Shown here: piece after piece, positions 9,609 through 17,235 of the stretch
Position numbering within the stretch: position 1 is the stretch's first letter
Layout: the number at the start of each line of letters is the position of its first letter
From: Caballeronia choica
GTDB lineage: Bacteria; Pseudomonadota; Gammaproteobacteria; Burkholderiales; Burkholderiaceae
Direction of reading: 5' to 3'
NCBI RefSeq assembly: GCF_001544535.1
Contig: NZ_FCON02000021.1
Coordinates: 1-64,000, forward strand
Length of the DNA: 64,000 nucleotides
Program-made: the position numbers and the translations under genes
The notes under the pieces: model-generated
The model's input: only the letters and a program-made list of their open reading frames with translations
Told to the model about the DNA's origin: nothing
Database searches by the model: none

Positions 9609-9824
9609 GGGGCGCATTTCGCCGCGACTTGCGCGACGCCAAGCCAAAACGTGGCGTCAAACGGAGCTGATTGCCGGAGCGCGAATTCGCGGGCGTGAGC
9701 GGGCGTAACCGCCATGCGCCCAGCCCACGTGCCTTTCCGGGCCGTGTTGCCCTTGCTGGTGATCTGGGCCGATGCGTGCGCAGCAACGCCGAGACGTCTG
9801 ACGGCGCCACCCACCTCGATGGCG

Positions 9825-11108
9825 TTAGCAGCGTTCCAGTGCGTTCGACAGGTCAGCGATCAGGTCGTCAGGATGCTCCAGCCCAACCGACACCCGTATC
9901 AAGCCTTCAGACACACCCGCCGCGGCGCGCGCCTCTGCGGGGACGCCCGAATGCGTCGTTGAGGCGGGGTGACAGACCAGCGACTCCGTGCCGCCAAGGC
10001 TCACCGCCGACTTGAACAGCGTCAGGCCATTGATGAAGCGAAACGCCTGCTCGCGACCACCGTCGAGGACGAAGGCGAACGTCGAGCCAGGCCCGGTGCA
10101 TTGGCGTCGATAGACCGCCTGATACGCCGGGTCGTCGATGAGTTCGGAATGAAGAACTTTGACGGGCTTGAACGGATTGCTCGACAGCCATCGCGCTACG
10201 GTGCTGCCGCTTCGCGCGGCTTGCTCCATGCGCAGCACGAGCGTTTCCATCGAGCGGGTAATCATCCACGACGAGTGCGGATCGAGTTGCGAGCCAAGTG
10301 CGCTGCGGATCGCTCGTACCTTCATGATGAGGCTGCGGCTGCCCGTGACACCGCCTGCGACGAGATCGCTATGACCGCCGATGTACTTCGTCAGCGAATA
10401 CACGCTCAGGTCCATGCCTTGTTTGGCAGGCTTCTGAAACAACGGGCCCAGCAGAGTGTTGTCGCACACCGAAAGCGGACGGTAGCCGTGACGCTCCTCG
10501 AACGCGTCGATTTCACGATGCAATCCCGCCAGATCGAACAGCGCATTGGTCGGGTTCGCCGGCGTCTCGATGTAGCACATCCGCACGTTACCCTTTTGCG
10601 CCGCCGCTTCGAGTGCAACGCGGATGGCGTCCGCCGACAGCCCATCGTCGATCACCTGCGAGCTGACGCCCCATTCCGGAAGGAACTTCGAAATCAGCGT
10701 CTCGGTGCCGCCGTACAGTGGCACCGATTGAACGACGCAATCGCCGGGCCTCAGGAACGCAAGCAGGATCGCGGCGATGGCGGACATTCCACTCGACGTC
10801 ACGACCGCGGATTCAGAACCGTCGAGCAACGCGAGACGATCTTCGACGATCTCGAGGTTCGGGTGATTGAAGCGGCTATACACGAGGCCCGCACTTTCCC
10901 CTTCCGGCAAAGGTTTGCGGCCTGAAACCATATCGAAGAATTCGGCGCCGTCTTCGGCGGTGCGAAACGCAAACGTCGAAGTCAGAAAGACCGGCGGTTT
11001 CACCGACCCTTCGGACAGGAACGGATCGTAGCCGTACGACATCATCTGCGTCTCGGGGTGCAGATCCCGATCGGCGATCTTGCGCTTGTGATAGTTGCTA
11101 TAGGCCAT
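9825..11108 (-). CDS. Cystathionine gamma-synthase/methionine gamma-lyase family PLP enzyme
   Basis: This is a 427-aa Cys/Met metabolism PLP-dependent enzyme. The PLP lysine lies in SLTKYIGGHSD, and the family motifs YSRFNHPNLEIVEDRLALLD, SSGMSAI and ETPANPTN are present. I chose the ATG at 11108 because GGAG lies 6 bp upstream; longer frames reach 11204. The family includes synthases and gamma-lyases acting on cystathionine, methionine or homocysteine, and sequence alone does not separate them here. It is monocistronic and convergent with the adenylation gene. Confidence 0.85.
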   Translation of the reverse strand: MAYSNYHKRKIADRDLHPETQMMSYGYDPFLSEGSVKPPVFLTSTFAFRTAEDGAEFFDMVSGRKPLPEGESAGLVYSRFNHPNLEIVEDRLALLDGSESAVVTSSGMSAIAAILLAFLRPGDCVVQSVPLYGGTETLISKFLPEWGVSSQVIDDGLSADAIRVALEAAAQKGNVRMCYIETPANPTNALFDLAGLHREIDAFEERHGYRPLSVCDNTLLGPLFQKPAKQGMDLSVYSLTKYIGGHSDLVAGGVTGSRSLIMKVRAIRSALGSQLDPHSSWMITRSMETLVLRMEQAARSGSTVARWLSSNPFKPVKVLHSELIDDPAYQAVYRRQCTGPGSTFAFVLDGGREQAFRFINGLTLFKSAVSLGGTESLVCHPASTTHSGVPAEARAAAGVSEGLIRVSVGLEHPDDLIADLSNALERC

Positions 11109-11430
11109 GCTTTGCTCCATGCCAGGTCGGAGGGAAAGTCGGACGGCGGTTGCAGTCACAGCGTGCATTGCGCTACAGAATTTCCAGTCTGCGTGCCAGC
11201 GCATCGACGCCGATCACTTGTCCCGTCGAGACCGACTCCTGTGGGAATTCCGCATCGCTGCACTCGGCATGAAAGTGAGCATGTGGACGACGATCGGTCC
11301 GCTCATTGGCGCACTTCGGTGCCGCCCCAATTGAGCGTGCGTATCGCAGTGATTGCAGTCTTCGCCGCGACGCTCGCAAGGCGCTCCGGAGCCGCGATGA
11401 GCGTGAACTCCGACACGCGTACAAGGCACC

Positions 11431-12075
11431 TCAGTTTCGAATGTTTTCCTCGCAATCTTCCCAGTATCGCAGCGGATCTTGATGTTGTGGAAAGCGTAGG
11501 TTGAGCCACGCCGACAGCCTGGTCCAATCCGGATGGTTGGTGCCCGTTTGAGCAGACCAGATCGACGATCTCTCAAGGATTTGACCGTTCCCGCGATCAC
11601 GGACCAGCAAGCTGCCCAGTCCGCTCGAACTGTTCGCCTGTGACTCAACCAGATACCGTGGCAGAATCCGGAGTTCGGCATCCTCGGCCCACCCGTACAC
11701 GGCGCGGACCACGCCGGACGGATCTCGCAACGCTATAGGGCCGCTCTCGGGGCGGACGGCTGTCCATCCTTCAGGAAACTCGGCGACAACCTCCTTCTTA
11801 CCCTCCCTCACCCACCTCACGCGCCATGCCCGCACCATCGCGTCGCGCAGGCGGGATACCGACTCGTAGCCAGCAGGCAACTCGATCGCCATCGGAAGCG
11901 TAATGAGGTTGTCCTTCCAGAGTTTGGATTCGTCGTCGACGCGCTCGACCGCCTCGAATACCCCTGCTTCGAATGGGTTCTCGGGCCGGCTCGATACTTT
12001 CGCGTTCCCGCCGGGCAGACCCTCGAAAAGGCGCTCAGCATCCTGGCGGGTAAGTTTTGTCTTTCCTTTCTTCAT
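11431..12075 (-). CDS. Hypothetical protein, unrecognised family
   Basis: A 214-aa soluble protein with no signal peptide or membrane segment. The N-terminus is basic (MKKGKTKLTRQDAERLF), followed by a beta-rich, Trp-containing middle (AVRPESGPIALRDPSGVVRAV). The C-terminus reads HPDWTRLSAWLNLRFPQH. Normal coding bias and a purine-rich AGAGAGA upstream of the ATG support it as a real gene. I do not recognise the family, and neighbours give no functional hint. Confidence 0.55.
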   Translation of the reverse strand: MKKGKTKLTRQDAERLFEGLPGGNAKVSSRPENPFEAGVFEAVERVDDESKLWKDNLITLPMAIELPAGYESVSRLRDAMVRAWRVRWVREGKKEVVAEFPEGWTAVRPESGPIALRDPSGVVRAVYGWAEDAELRILPRYLVESQANSSSGLGSLLVRDRGNGQILERSSIWSAQTGTNHPDWTRLSAWLNLRFPQHQDPLRYWEDCEENIRN

Positions 12076-12469
12076 TGATCTCTCTGCAGCAAGGTTGTCT
12101 CGCTAACGTCTGGGTCCTGATGACCGGAGTCGGGCGCCATGTCCTTCCACGTGTGTCCGGAGGCGCTCACGGTCCTATTCTGCACCATTCGCCTGTTACC
12201 GGCGTGCGCGCGTATCTTGCAGGCCGGCGACGGCTCCCGCACCGAATCAGGCAATAGCGGCACAGCCCCGGCCCGGCTGTTCGCGAAACCGAGATGCAGG
12301 ATAATTATTAAGTGCGTATTGACGGGATGCCGTACTAGACTGACCAAGAGCCAGGGCATCCGCAACTTGGCGTCACCGTCGAAAGATTGCGGCGGCGCAA
12401 CGCAGAGCCGAAACGCTGACTGTTCCATTACATCGACCGTGAGACGAATGCGTCGAGGAAGCGTGGATC
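12076..12469. other. Intergenic region between divergent genes
   Basis: These 394 bp separate the unknown minus-strand gene and the response regulator. I see no coding sequence. A short AT-rich stretch (GATAATTATTAAG near 12300) and TTGACG near 12339 could belong to a promoter, but no convincing paired -35/-10 was found. Confidence 0.4.
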
Positions 12470-13120
12470 ATGTCCTCCAACACCAACACCGTTCTCCTGA
12501 TAGACGACCACGCGCTATTCCGGCGCGGCGTCGCGCAGTTGATCGAAATGGACCCTGAGTTCACGGTGGTGGGCGAGGCGTCGTCCGGACCCGAAGGCGT
12601 CGAAATGGCGGTGCGGCTCACGCCGGACGTCATTCTGGTCGATCTCAACATGCCGCAAGTGAGCGGCATTGCGACGCTCGAACTGATGCGCCAGGCGGGA
12701 GTCAATTCGCGCATCGTCATGCTGACGGTATCCGACAGCGAGCGCGATGTCGTGGCCGCGCTGCGCGCCGGCGCTCAGGGCTATCTCCTGAAGGACATGA
12801 ACCCGGAAGACCTCTGCCCCAGCCTGAAGAAAGTCTTGAGCGGGAAGCCGGCACTCAGCGAAGCGGTGACCGGGAGCCTCGTGCATGCTTTGTCCGCAGG
12901 ACAACGCATGCCGGTCGAGCCGAGCGGCCTCACCGCCCGCGAACTCGAAGTACTGGACTACCTCGTTGCAGGCCTCAGCAACAAGGCGATCGCGCGCAAG
13001 CTCGATATCAGCGTCGGTACCGTGAAGGTCCACGTCAAGCACATGCTGCACAAACTCGATCTGCATTCTCGGCTGGAGGCGGTCGTCTGGCGCCACGAAC
13101 ACAGCGCACGCGACCATTGA
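12470..13120 (+). CDS. NarL/FixJ-family response regulator (paralogue 1)
   Basis: A 216-aa two-component response regulator. The receiver domain spans residues 1-120, with acidic residues D12-D13, the phosphoacceptor D58 in VILVDLNMP, and Lys in GYLLKDM. The C-terminal LuxR/NarL helix-turn-helix (about 150-210) has LTARELEVLDYLV and the recognition region ARKLDISVGTVKVHVKHML. It is closely similar to the protein at 34126-34770, with an almost identical recognition helix. Two NarL-type dyads lie just downstream (13209, 13776). No kinase is adjacent; the NarX-like kinase at 17236-19047 is the nearest candidate partner. Confidence 0.93.
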   Translation: MSSNTNTVLLIDDHALFRRGVAQLIEMDPEFTVVGEASSGPEGVEMAVRLTPDVILVDLNMPQVSGIATLELMRQAGVNSRIVMLTVSDSERDVVAALRAGAQGYLLKDMNPEDLCPSLKKVLSGKPALSEAVTGSLVHALSAGQRMPVEPSGLTARELEVLDYLVAGLSNKAIARKLDISVGTVKVHVKHMLHKLDLHSRLEAVVWRHEHSARDH

Positions 13121-13208
13121 CATGCCTCGCAGCCACGCTGCCGCGGGAGCATGAGTCAGCCATCCAATCGACCGCGATCCGGGCGCCGGCTTGCGCGTCA
13201 TCCCGACA

Positions 13209-13268
13209 CTACCCTCAACGGGGCACCCTCCTCTGGACAATTGCGACCAGCAACAGGTCGGCAATACT
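13209..13268 (+). promoter_or_regulatory. NarL-type 7-2-7 dyad and sigma-70 promoter, site 1
   Basis: The dyad CTACCCTCAACGGGGCAC lies at 13209-13226, with TACCCTC and an imperfect inverted heptamer around AA. It is followed after 13 bp by ATTG, giving a -35 TTGCGA (13241-13246) and a -10 AATACT (13263-13268) at 16 bp spacing. The promoter points at the unknown gene starting at 13322. The layout repeats at three other sites in the window. Confidence 0.6.
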
Positions 13269-13321
13269 ACAAGTGCGGACTCATTGAATGACCGCCCACG
13301 TCACGCGCAGCGGAGGCCCAC

Positions 13322-13747
13322 ATGGACAACCTGAATTTCCTTACCCAACAGCAGATCTTCGACCGCGCTGTCGATCATCTCTTCGGCCAGGGTCAGGCGG
13401 CTTTGCTGCCGCGCGGCGGCGGTGCGTATCGGGGTTACTGCGGAGGCTGCCCTGTTGGCAGTTTCATCAAGCCCCGTGACTACATGACGGCGATGGAAGG
13501 CGTGCCCATCCGTTTCATCGGCAAGTCACCGGCCGCCGTTCCCGCCTATATGGACGTGGGCGTCGCAGCGCTCAGGAAGGCGTTGCTCCGCGCCCGCATC
13601 AACGTCTACGACCCTGCGACCGTCGAACTGCTCAGTTGCCTGCAAAACGTTCACGATGTCTTTGGCAAGTGGGAGTGGCACGAGCGGCTTCACTCGATCG
13701 CTCGTCAATTCGGCCTGTCGATGGACCTCGGGAAAGCCGCTGCATGA
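13322..13747 (+). CDS. Hypothetical protein in the NarL-dyad group
   Basis: A 141-aa soluble protein with a good Shine-Dalgarno sequence (GGAGG, 6 bp before the ATG). The N-terminal half carries a cysteine-containing segment YRGYCGGCPVGSF that could bind metal. The C-terminal half is helical, with Trp and His (FGKWEWHERLHSIARQF). I do not recognise the family. It follows the first response regulator and has its own promoter with the shared dyad (13209-13268), so it is probably controlled by the NarL-type regulators. Confidence 0.65.
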   Translation: MDNLNFLTQQQIFDRAVDHLFGQGQAALLPRGGGAYRGYCGGCPVGSFIKPRDYMTAMEGVPIRFIGKSPAAVPAYMDVGVAALRKALLRARINVYDPATVELLSCLQNVHDVFGKWEWHERLHSIARQFGLSMDLGKAAA

Positions 13748-13775
13748 GCCTGACGAGCGCGACGGCGTAGCGGTC

Positions 13776-13836
13776 CTACCCCCAAGGGGGCAGCCCATCC
13801 TGGGCAATTGTACCGGCCGTTTCCCGCGCGAATAAT
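13776..13836 (+). promoter_or_regulatory. NarL-type 7-2-7 dyad and sigma-70 promoter, site 2
   Basis: CTACCCCCAAGGGGGCAG at 13776-13793 is a strong dyad (TACCCCC-AA-GGGGGCA). After 13 bp comes ATTG, with -35 TTGTAC (13808-13813), 17 bp spacing and -10 AATAAT (13831-13836). It reads into the small gene at 13933. Confidence 0.68.
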
Positions 13837-13932
13837 GGGTTGCAAGGAGTCGCACGCGCCATACGATCACTGCCGCGAAAAGCTCCGGAAGAATCACGGC
13901 CAAACGACCTGGCATGGATTGAGGAGAGACAG

Positions 13933-14223
13933 ATGAACACCGGCGAAAGCTCGTTGCGTCAACTCGTTGAGAAATGGTTTGCACCGAACCCCGAGACGCC
14001 GGCGCACGTCACGCAATTCGGTCGCATGCGGGAGAACAAGCAACGATTTGTGCGTATCGAGTCGGCGCAGCAGTCGTATCCGTTCGTCATCTTCTTCTTC
14101 CGCCACGACGATGGCTCGTGGCGCGTCTTCCCGTCCCGGCGCCAGCAGCCGGCAATCTCATATCGCCTGATCGACGCTTCGACAAGTCAATTCGATGGGC
14201 ATGCCGAGCGCCGCGCAGCCTGA
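13933..14223 (+). CDS. Small hypothetical protein
   Basis: A 96-aa protein. The start at 13933 is supported by GAGGAGA just upstream; in-frame codons further upstream overlap the promoter. The content is mixed alpha/beta, with an aromatic core IESAQQSYPFVIFFFRHDDG followed by a basic C-terminus. The hydrophobic run is too short for a membrane helix. No family recognised. It lies downstream of dyad site 2 and is probably co-transcribed with the next small gene. Confidence 0.6.
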   Translation: MNTGESSLRQLVEKWFAPNPETPAHVTQFGRMRENKQRFVRIESAQQSYPFVIFFFRHDDGSWRVFPSRRQQPAISYRLIDASTSQFDGHAERRAA

Positions 14224-14285
14224 CATGCAGGTCACGAATCATTCGGGCTCGCCGGAATCAGGGCGCAAATTGCCTGAACGCCAGG

Positions 14286-14579
14286 ATGCACGTGAAGCTG
14301 GATCGAAACCGCACGCGTGAACTCGCGCGGCGCGTCTCCGAATCAGGAGATCCCGCTGCGGCCCTGGCCTTGTTCGAGCACAGCATTGCGTGCGGCCACA
14401 CGAAGATCGCGCTGCTCCGGTATCTCGACGCCCGGCGCCTCGATGCACCGCTGCGTTCCTGGCACCACGCCTATGTCGAATCCGTTTCGACGAAGCTCGG
14501 CGCCCAGGAAGTGCAGGCGCTCGTGATGCAGTCGTGGCTGAGACACCAGCCGAGCCATCGCACGGAAGGAAACGGCTGA
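14286..14579 (+). CDS. Small hypothetical helical protein
   Basis: A 97-aa, strongly helical, basic protein starting MHVKLDRNRTRELARRV. The repeat-like helices (ALALFEHSIACGHTKIALLRYLDAR) resemble a TPR/Sel1-type helical hairpin, but there is no clear repeat. It follows the 96-aa gene by 62 bp and probably belongs to the same transcript. The ribosome-binding site is weak. It converges on the XRE regulator. Confidence 0.5.
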   Translation: MHVKLDRNRTRELARRVSESGDPAAALALFEHSIACGHTKIALLRYLDARRLDAPLRSWHHAYVESVSTKLGAQEVQALVMQSWLRHQPSHRTEGNG

Positions 14580-14595
14580 AGAAACATCGCGCGCA

Positions 14596-15264
14596 CTAGG
14601 ACTCGACGCTGCCCTGCATCTGTCCGTACATGATGATGGTAATGAAGCGGATCGGCAGCTTGATGAGCCGCTCGGGGCCATGTGGCACCGAGCCGCGAAA
14701 CGTGAACGCATCGCCGGGTTGCAGCAGATAGCTGCGGTTCCCGTGGCGGTATTCCATCTTGCCTTGCAGCATGTAGATGAACTCGGTACCGGGATGCTCG
14801 AATGTCGGAAAGATCTCGGATTCGTCGTCCATCGTGATGAGGAACGGTTCGAAGAGTTTAACCGGCCCCTGATCGTAAGCCAGCAGGTGATACGTATGCC
14901 CTTTCGTCGTCCCGCGGCGGACCACTTCCATGCCCTTGCCCGACTTCACGTGTTGCGCGCGGCCTTCCTGTCCTTCGAAGTTCTTGAAGAGCGACGACAT
15001 CGAAATGCCGAGCGCGCGCGCGATGCTCACCATCGATTCCAGGCTCGTCGAGACCTGCCCGTTTTCGATCTTCGACACCATGCCGCGCGACAGGCCGCTT
15101 TGCTCGGCGAGTTCGGCGAGCGTCAGCCCCTGGTTCGTGCGATTCTCCCGCACGACCTTGCCGAGAAAATGCTCGATCGACATCGACGCCGACGGTCGAT
15201 CGCTCTCAGCCCCTTCGGGCATCGGTTCCGCGTGCTTCGAGTCCGCGTCCGTGTGTCTCGTCAT
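14596..15264 (-). CDS. XRE-family transcriptional regulator with C-terminal cupin
   Basis: A 222-aa regulator. It has an N-terminal disordered segment, then a helix-turn-helix around residues 29-85 (GLTLAELAEQSGLSRGMVSKIENG) and a cupin domain around residues 135-215 (FEHPGTEFIYMLQGKMEYRHG, LQPGDAFTFRGSVPHGPE). Such proteins sense a small ligand through the cupin and control uptake or catabolic genes. Its ATG overlaps the stop of the upstream PAS gene in an ATGA, so the two are translationally coupled. The ligand is unknown. Confidence 0.88.
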   Translation of the reverse strand: MTRHTDADSKHAEPMPEGAESDRPSASMSIEHFLGKVVRENRTNQGLTLAELAEQSGLSRGMVSKIENGQVSTSLESMVSIARALGISMSSLFKNFEGQEGRAQHVKSGKGMEVVRRGTTKGHTYHLLAYDQGPVKLFEPFLITMDDESEIFPTFEHPGTEFIYMLQGKMEYRHGNRSYLLQPGDAFTFRGSVPHGPERLIKLPIRFITIIMYGQMQGSVES

Positions 15265-17159
15265 GTGCTTTTGTCCTCCGGTGGCGCGGCGTCGGTGGCG
15301 GGCACGGCGCCGGCCGCATCGAGCGCACGGTCGAGCAAGTCCTGCGCGTTCGCCGGTTCACCCTGCGCGAGCGCCCACCCCACTTGTACCGATGCATTGA
15401 ATTCATACCCTTCCAGACGCAGCGGCCGGCCGACGAGACGCCGCAGTTCGTCTGCAAGCATGTCGAGCGCCGCGTCGCGGTCACGCTGCGCCAACTGCTC
15501 GATCTGCGCGGCCGCATCGCACCAGCCGAGCGAGGACGCCTGGAAATCAGCGACGATCATCGCGAAGTCCTGCTTGTCGAGCAGCGTCGCGCAGTTCACG
15601 TCCGCCTCCGTGTTCTGCAAGCGCATGCCGAGATGGACCAGCACCCGGTCCGCGTAATCCTGCCCGAAGCGCTCCGCGATATGCTTGAGACCCGTCACGC
15701 GCACCGCGAACACGGCGCACAGGAGGCCGGTGCGCCGCGCCATCGCGTTCGCGAAGCTCAGGCGGTCCATGAACATCGTCGCGTTGGTGAGGCCGGTGGA
15801 CCGGTCGAACACGAGCCGCCGCCGCGCGCTTTCCTCCGCGAGACGCCTGCGCGTCACTTCGATGATGAAGCCTTCCACGCCGATCAGTTCGTCGCGTGCG
15901 GAAAAGATGCCACGTCCCTGGTCCCACACCCATTTCGTTTCGCCGGACCGGTCGATGATGCGATACGTCAATTCGTACGGCTCGCGTGTCAGCAGGCGCG
16001 ACTGCACTTCGTTCCAGACAAACTCGCGGTCGTCGGGATGGATCAGCGAACCGAAGGTGATGCGCTCGTCGTCGAGCAGTTCGCTCGCTTCATAGCCCGT
16101 CAGTTCAAAGCACCCTTCGCTGACGAACTCCATCGACCAGCGCCGGTTGTTCTGCCCGCGATAGATCATCGCGCGCAGATTCGCGAGCAGCGTGCGCAGG
16201 CTCCGCCGGCTCGCACGCAGCGCGTCTTCGTTGCGGCGGCGATTCGAAATGTCGTTCGCAAGACCGACTGCGCCGATCAGCTTGCCCTCGTCGTCGGTGA
16301 CGCCATGGCAGCGCAATTCGACGTGGATCAGGGTTTCATCGGAGCGGATCATGCGGGCTTCGGTATTGAGCTCGCTGAGGTGGCCATCGAGCACGCCCGT
16401 CAGCTTCGCGCTCAGCGCCTCGCGATCCTCCGGATGGAAGAAGCTCGCAAACGGCGCACGATCCACGCTGTTGCCGACGATGCGCATCAGGTTGCGCCAT
16501 GCCGGATTCGAAAAGATCAGATGCAGTTCGCGGTCGACGCGAAAGAGCGCCTGCGGCAATTGCACCACGACGTCCTGACAATAATGCTGAACCTGCGCTT
16601 CGTTGCGCTGCTCGTCGGCGCTCGTGTAGGGCGCGGGAAACTGCAGCATCGTGAGGTGCGAGCCCTTGCCGCGCAGCGCCGTCACCGGATGCAGGCGGAA
16701 CGTGCCGTCACCATACGCGATCCGCAGCGAACCGGCGGTGCGTTCCTCGTCGCCGCCGGCGTCCTGAAGCAGCTTGGTCAGATCGAGCAGCGACTGTGGA
16801 TGAACGAGGTTGTTGAACGGCATGCCGACGATATCATCGACATAGGGCTCCCAGTGCGCATGCTTGAGAAACGCCTCGTTGACGAACACGAGCGCGTCGC
16901 GGTCGAGCAGCACGGCCGGCGTGGAAAGATTCGCAGCGAACGCGCTCAGTTGCGGCGATTCGGCGCCGGGCGTGCCGCGCCGCGTGGCGCGTCGCGCGCC
17001 CGATGCGTAGGCCATCACCAGAAGCCCCGCCGCAATGGCGCCCGCAAGCGCCGTATAGACATACAAGAGCCCATCCACTTGCGGCCCGATGCCGAGCCGC
17101 GCCACGACGAGCGAGGCGACGGCAAGCAGCAACAGGGTGGAAAACAGATAAACTGACAT
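15261..17159 (-). CDS. Membrane PAS protein with a degenerate GGDEF domain
   Basis: A 632-aa protein starting MSVYLFSTLLLL. It has two N-terminal membrane helices (about 1-24 and 32-55) and then three PAS-type sensor segments, including ELTYRIIDRSGETKWVWDQG. The C-terminal domain has the fold of a diguanylate cyclase (FDRSTGLTNATMFMDRL), but the GG(D/E)EF motif reads DKQDF. It is therefore unlikely to make cyclic-di-GMP and may be a sensor or GTP-binding remnant. There is no EAL domain. It is coupled to the XRE regulator and divergent from the histidine kinase. Confidence 0.8.
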   Translation of the reverse strand: MSVYLFSTLLLLAVASLVVARLGIGPQVDGLLYVYTALAGAIAAGLLVMAYASGARRATRRGTPGAESPQLSAFAANLSTPAVLLDRDALVFVNEAFLKHAHWEPYVDDIVGMPFNNLVHPQSLLDLTKLLQDAGGDEERTAGSLRIAYGDGTFRLHPVTALRGKGSHLTMLQFPAPYTSADEQRNEAQVQHYCQDVVVQLPQALFRVDRELHLIFSNPAWRNLMRIVGNSVDRAPFASFFHPEDREALSAKLTGVLDGHLSELNTEARMIRSDETLIHVELRCHGVTDDEGKLIGAVGLANDISNRRRNEDALRASRRSLRTLLANLRAMIYRGQNNRRWSMEFVSEGCFELTGYEASELLDDERITFGSLIHPDDREFVWNEVQSRLLTREPYELTYRIIDRSGETKWVWDQGRGIFSARDELIGVEGFIIEVTRRRLAEESARRRLVFDRSTGLTNATMFMDRLSFANAMARRTGLLCAVFAVRVTGLKHIAERFGQDYADRVLVHLGMRLQNTEADVNCATLLDKQDFAMIVADFQASSLGWCDAAAQIEQLAQRDRDAALDMLADELRRLVGRPLRLEGYEFNASVQVGWALAQGEPANAQDLLDRALDAAGAVPATDAAPPEDKST

Positions 17160-17235
17160 GGCGCTTTGGTCTCGCGATCCCGGAACATGGAGCACGAGCG
17201 CATCCGCTGCGCGCTTCCCAGTCAACCACTCACAG

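Noticed and set aside
15384..17156. A 590-codon plus-strand frame
   Set aside because: It is the complement of the PAS/GGDEF gene with biased Arg/His/Gln composition. The minus-strand frame has clear domains.
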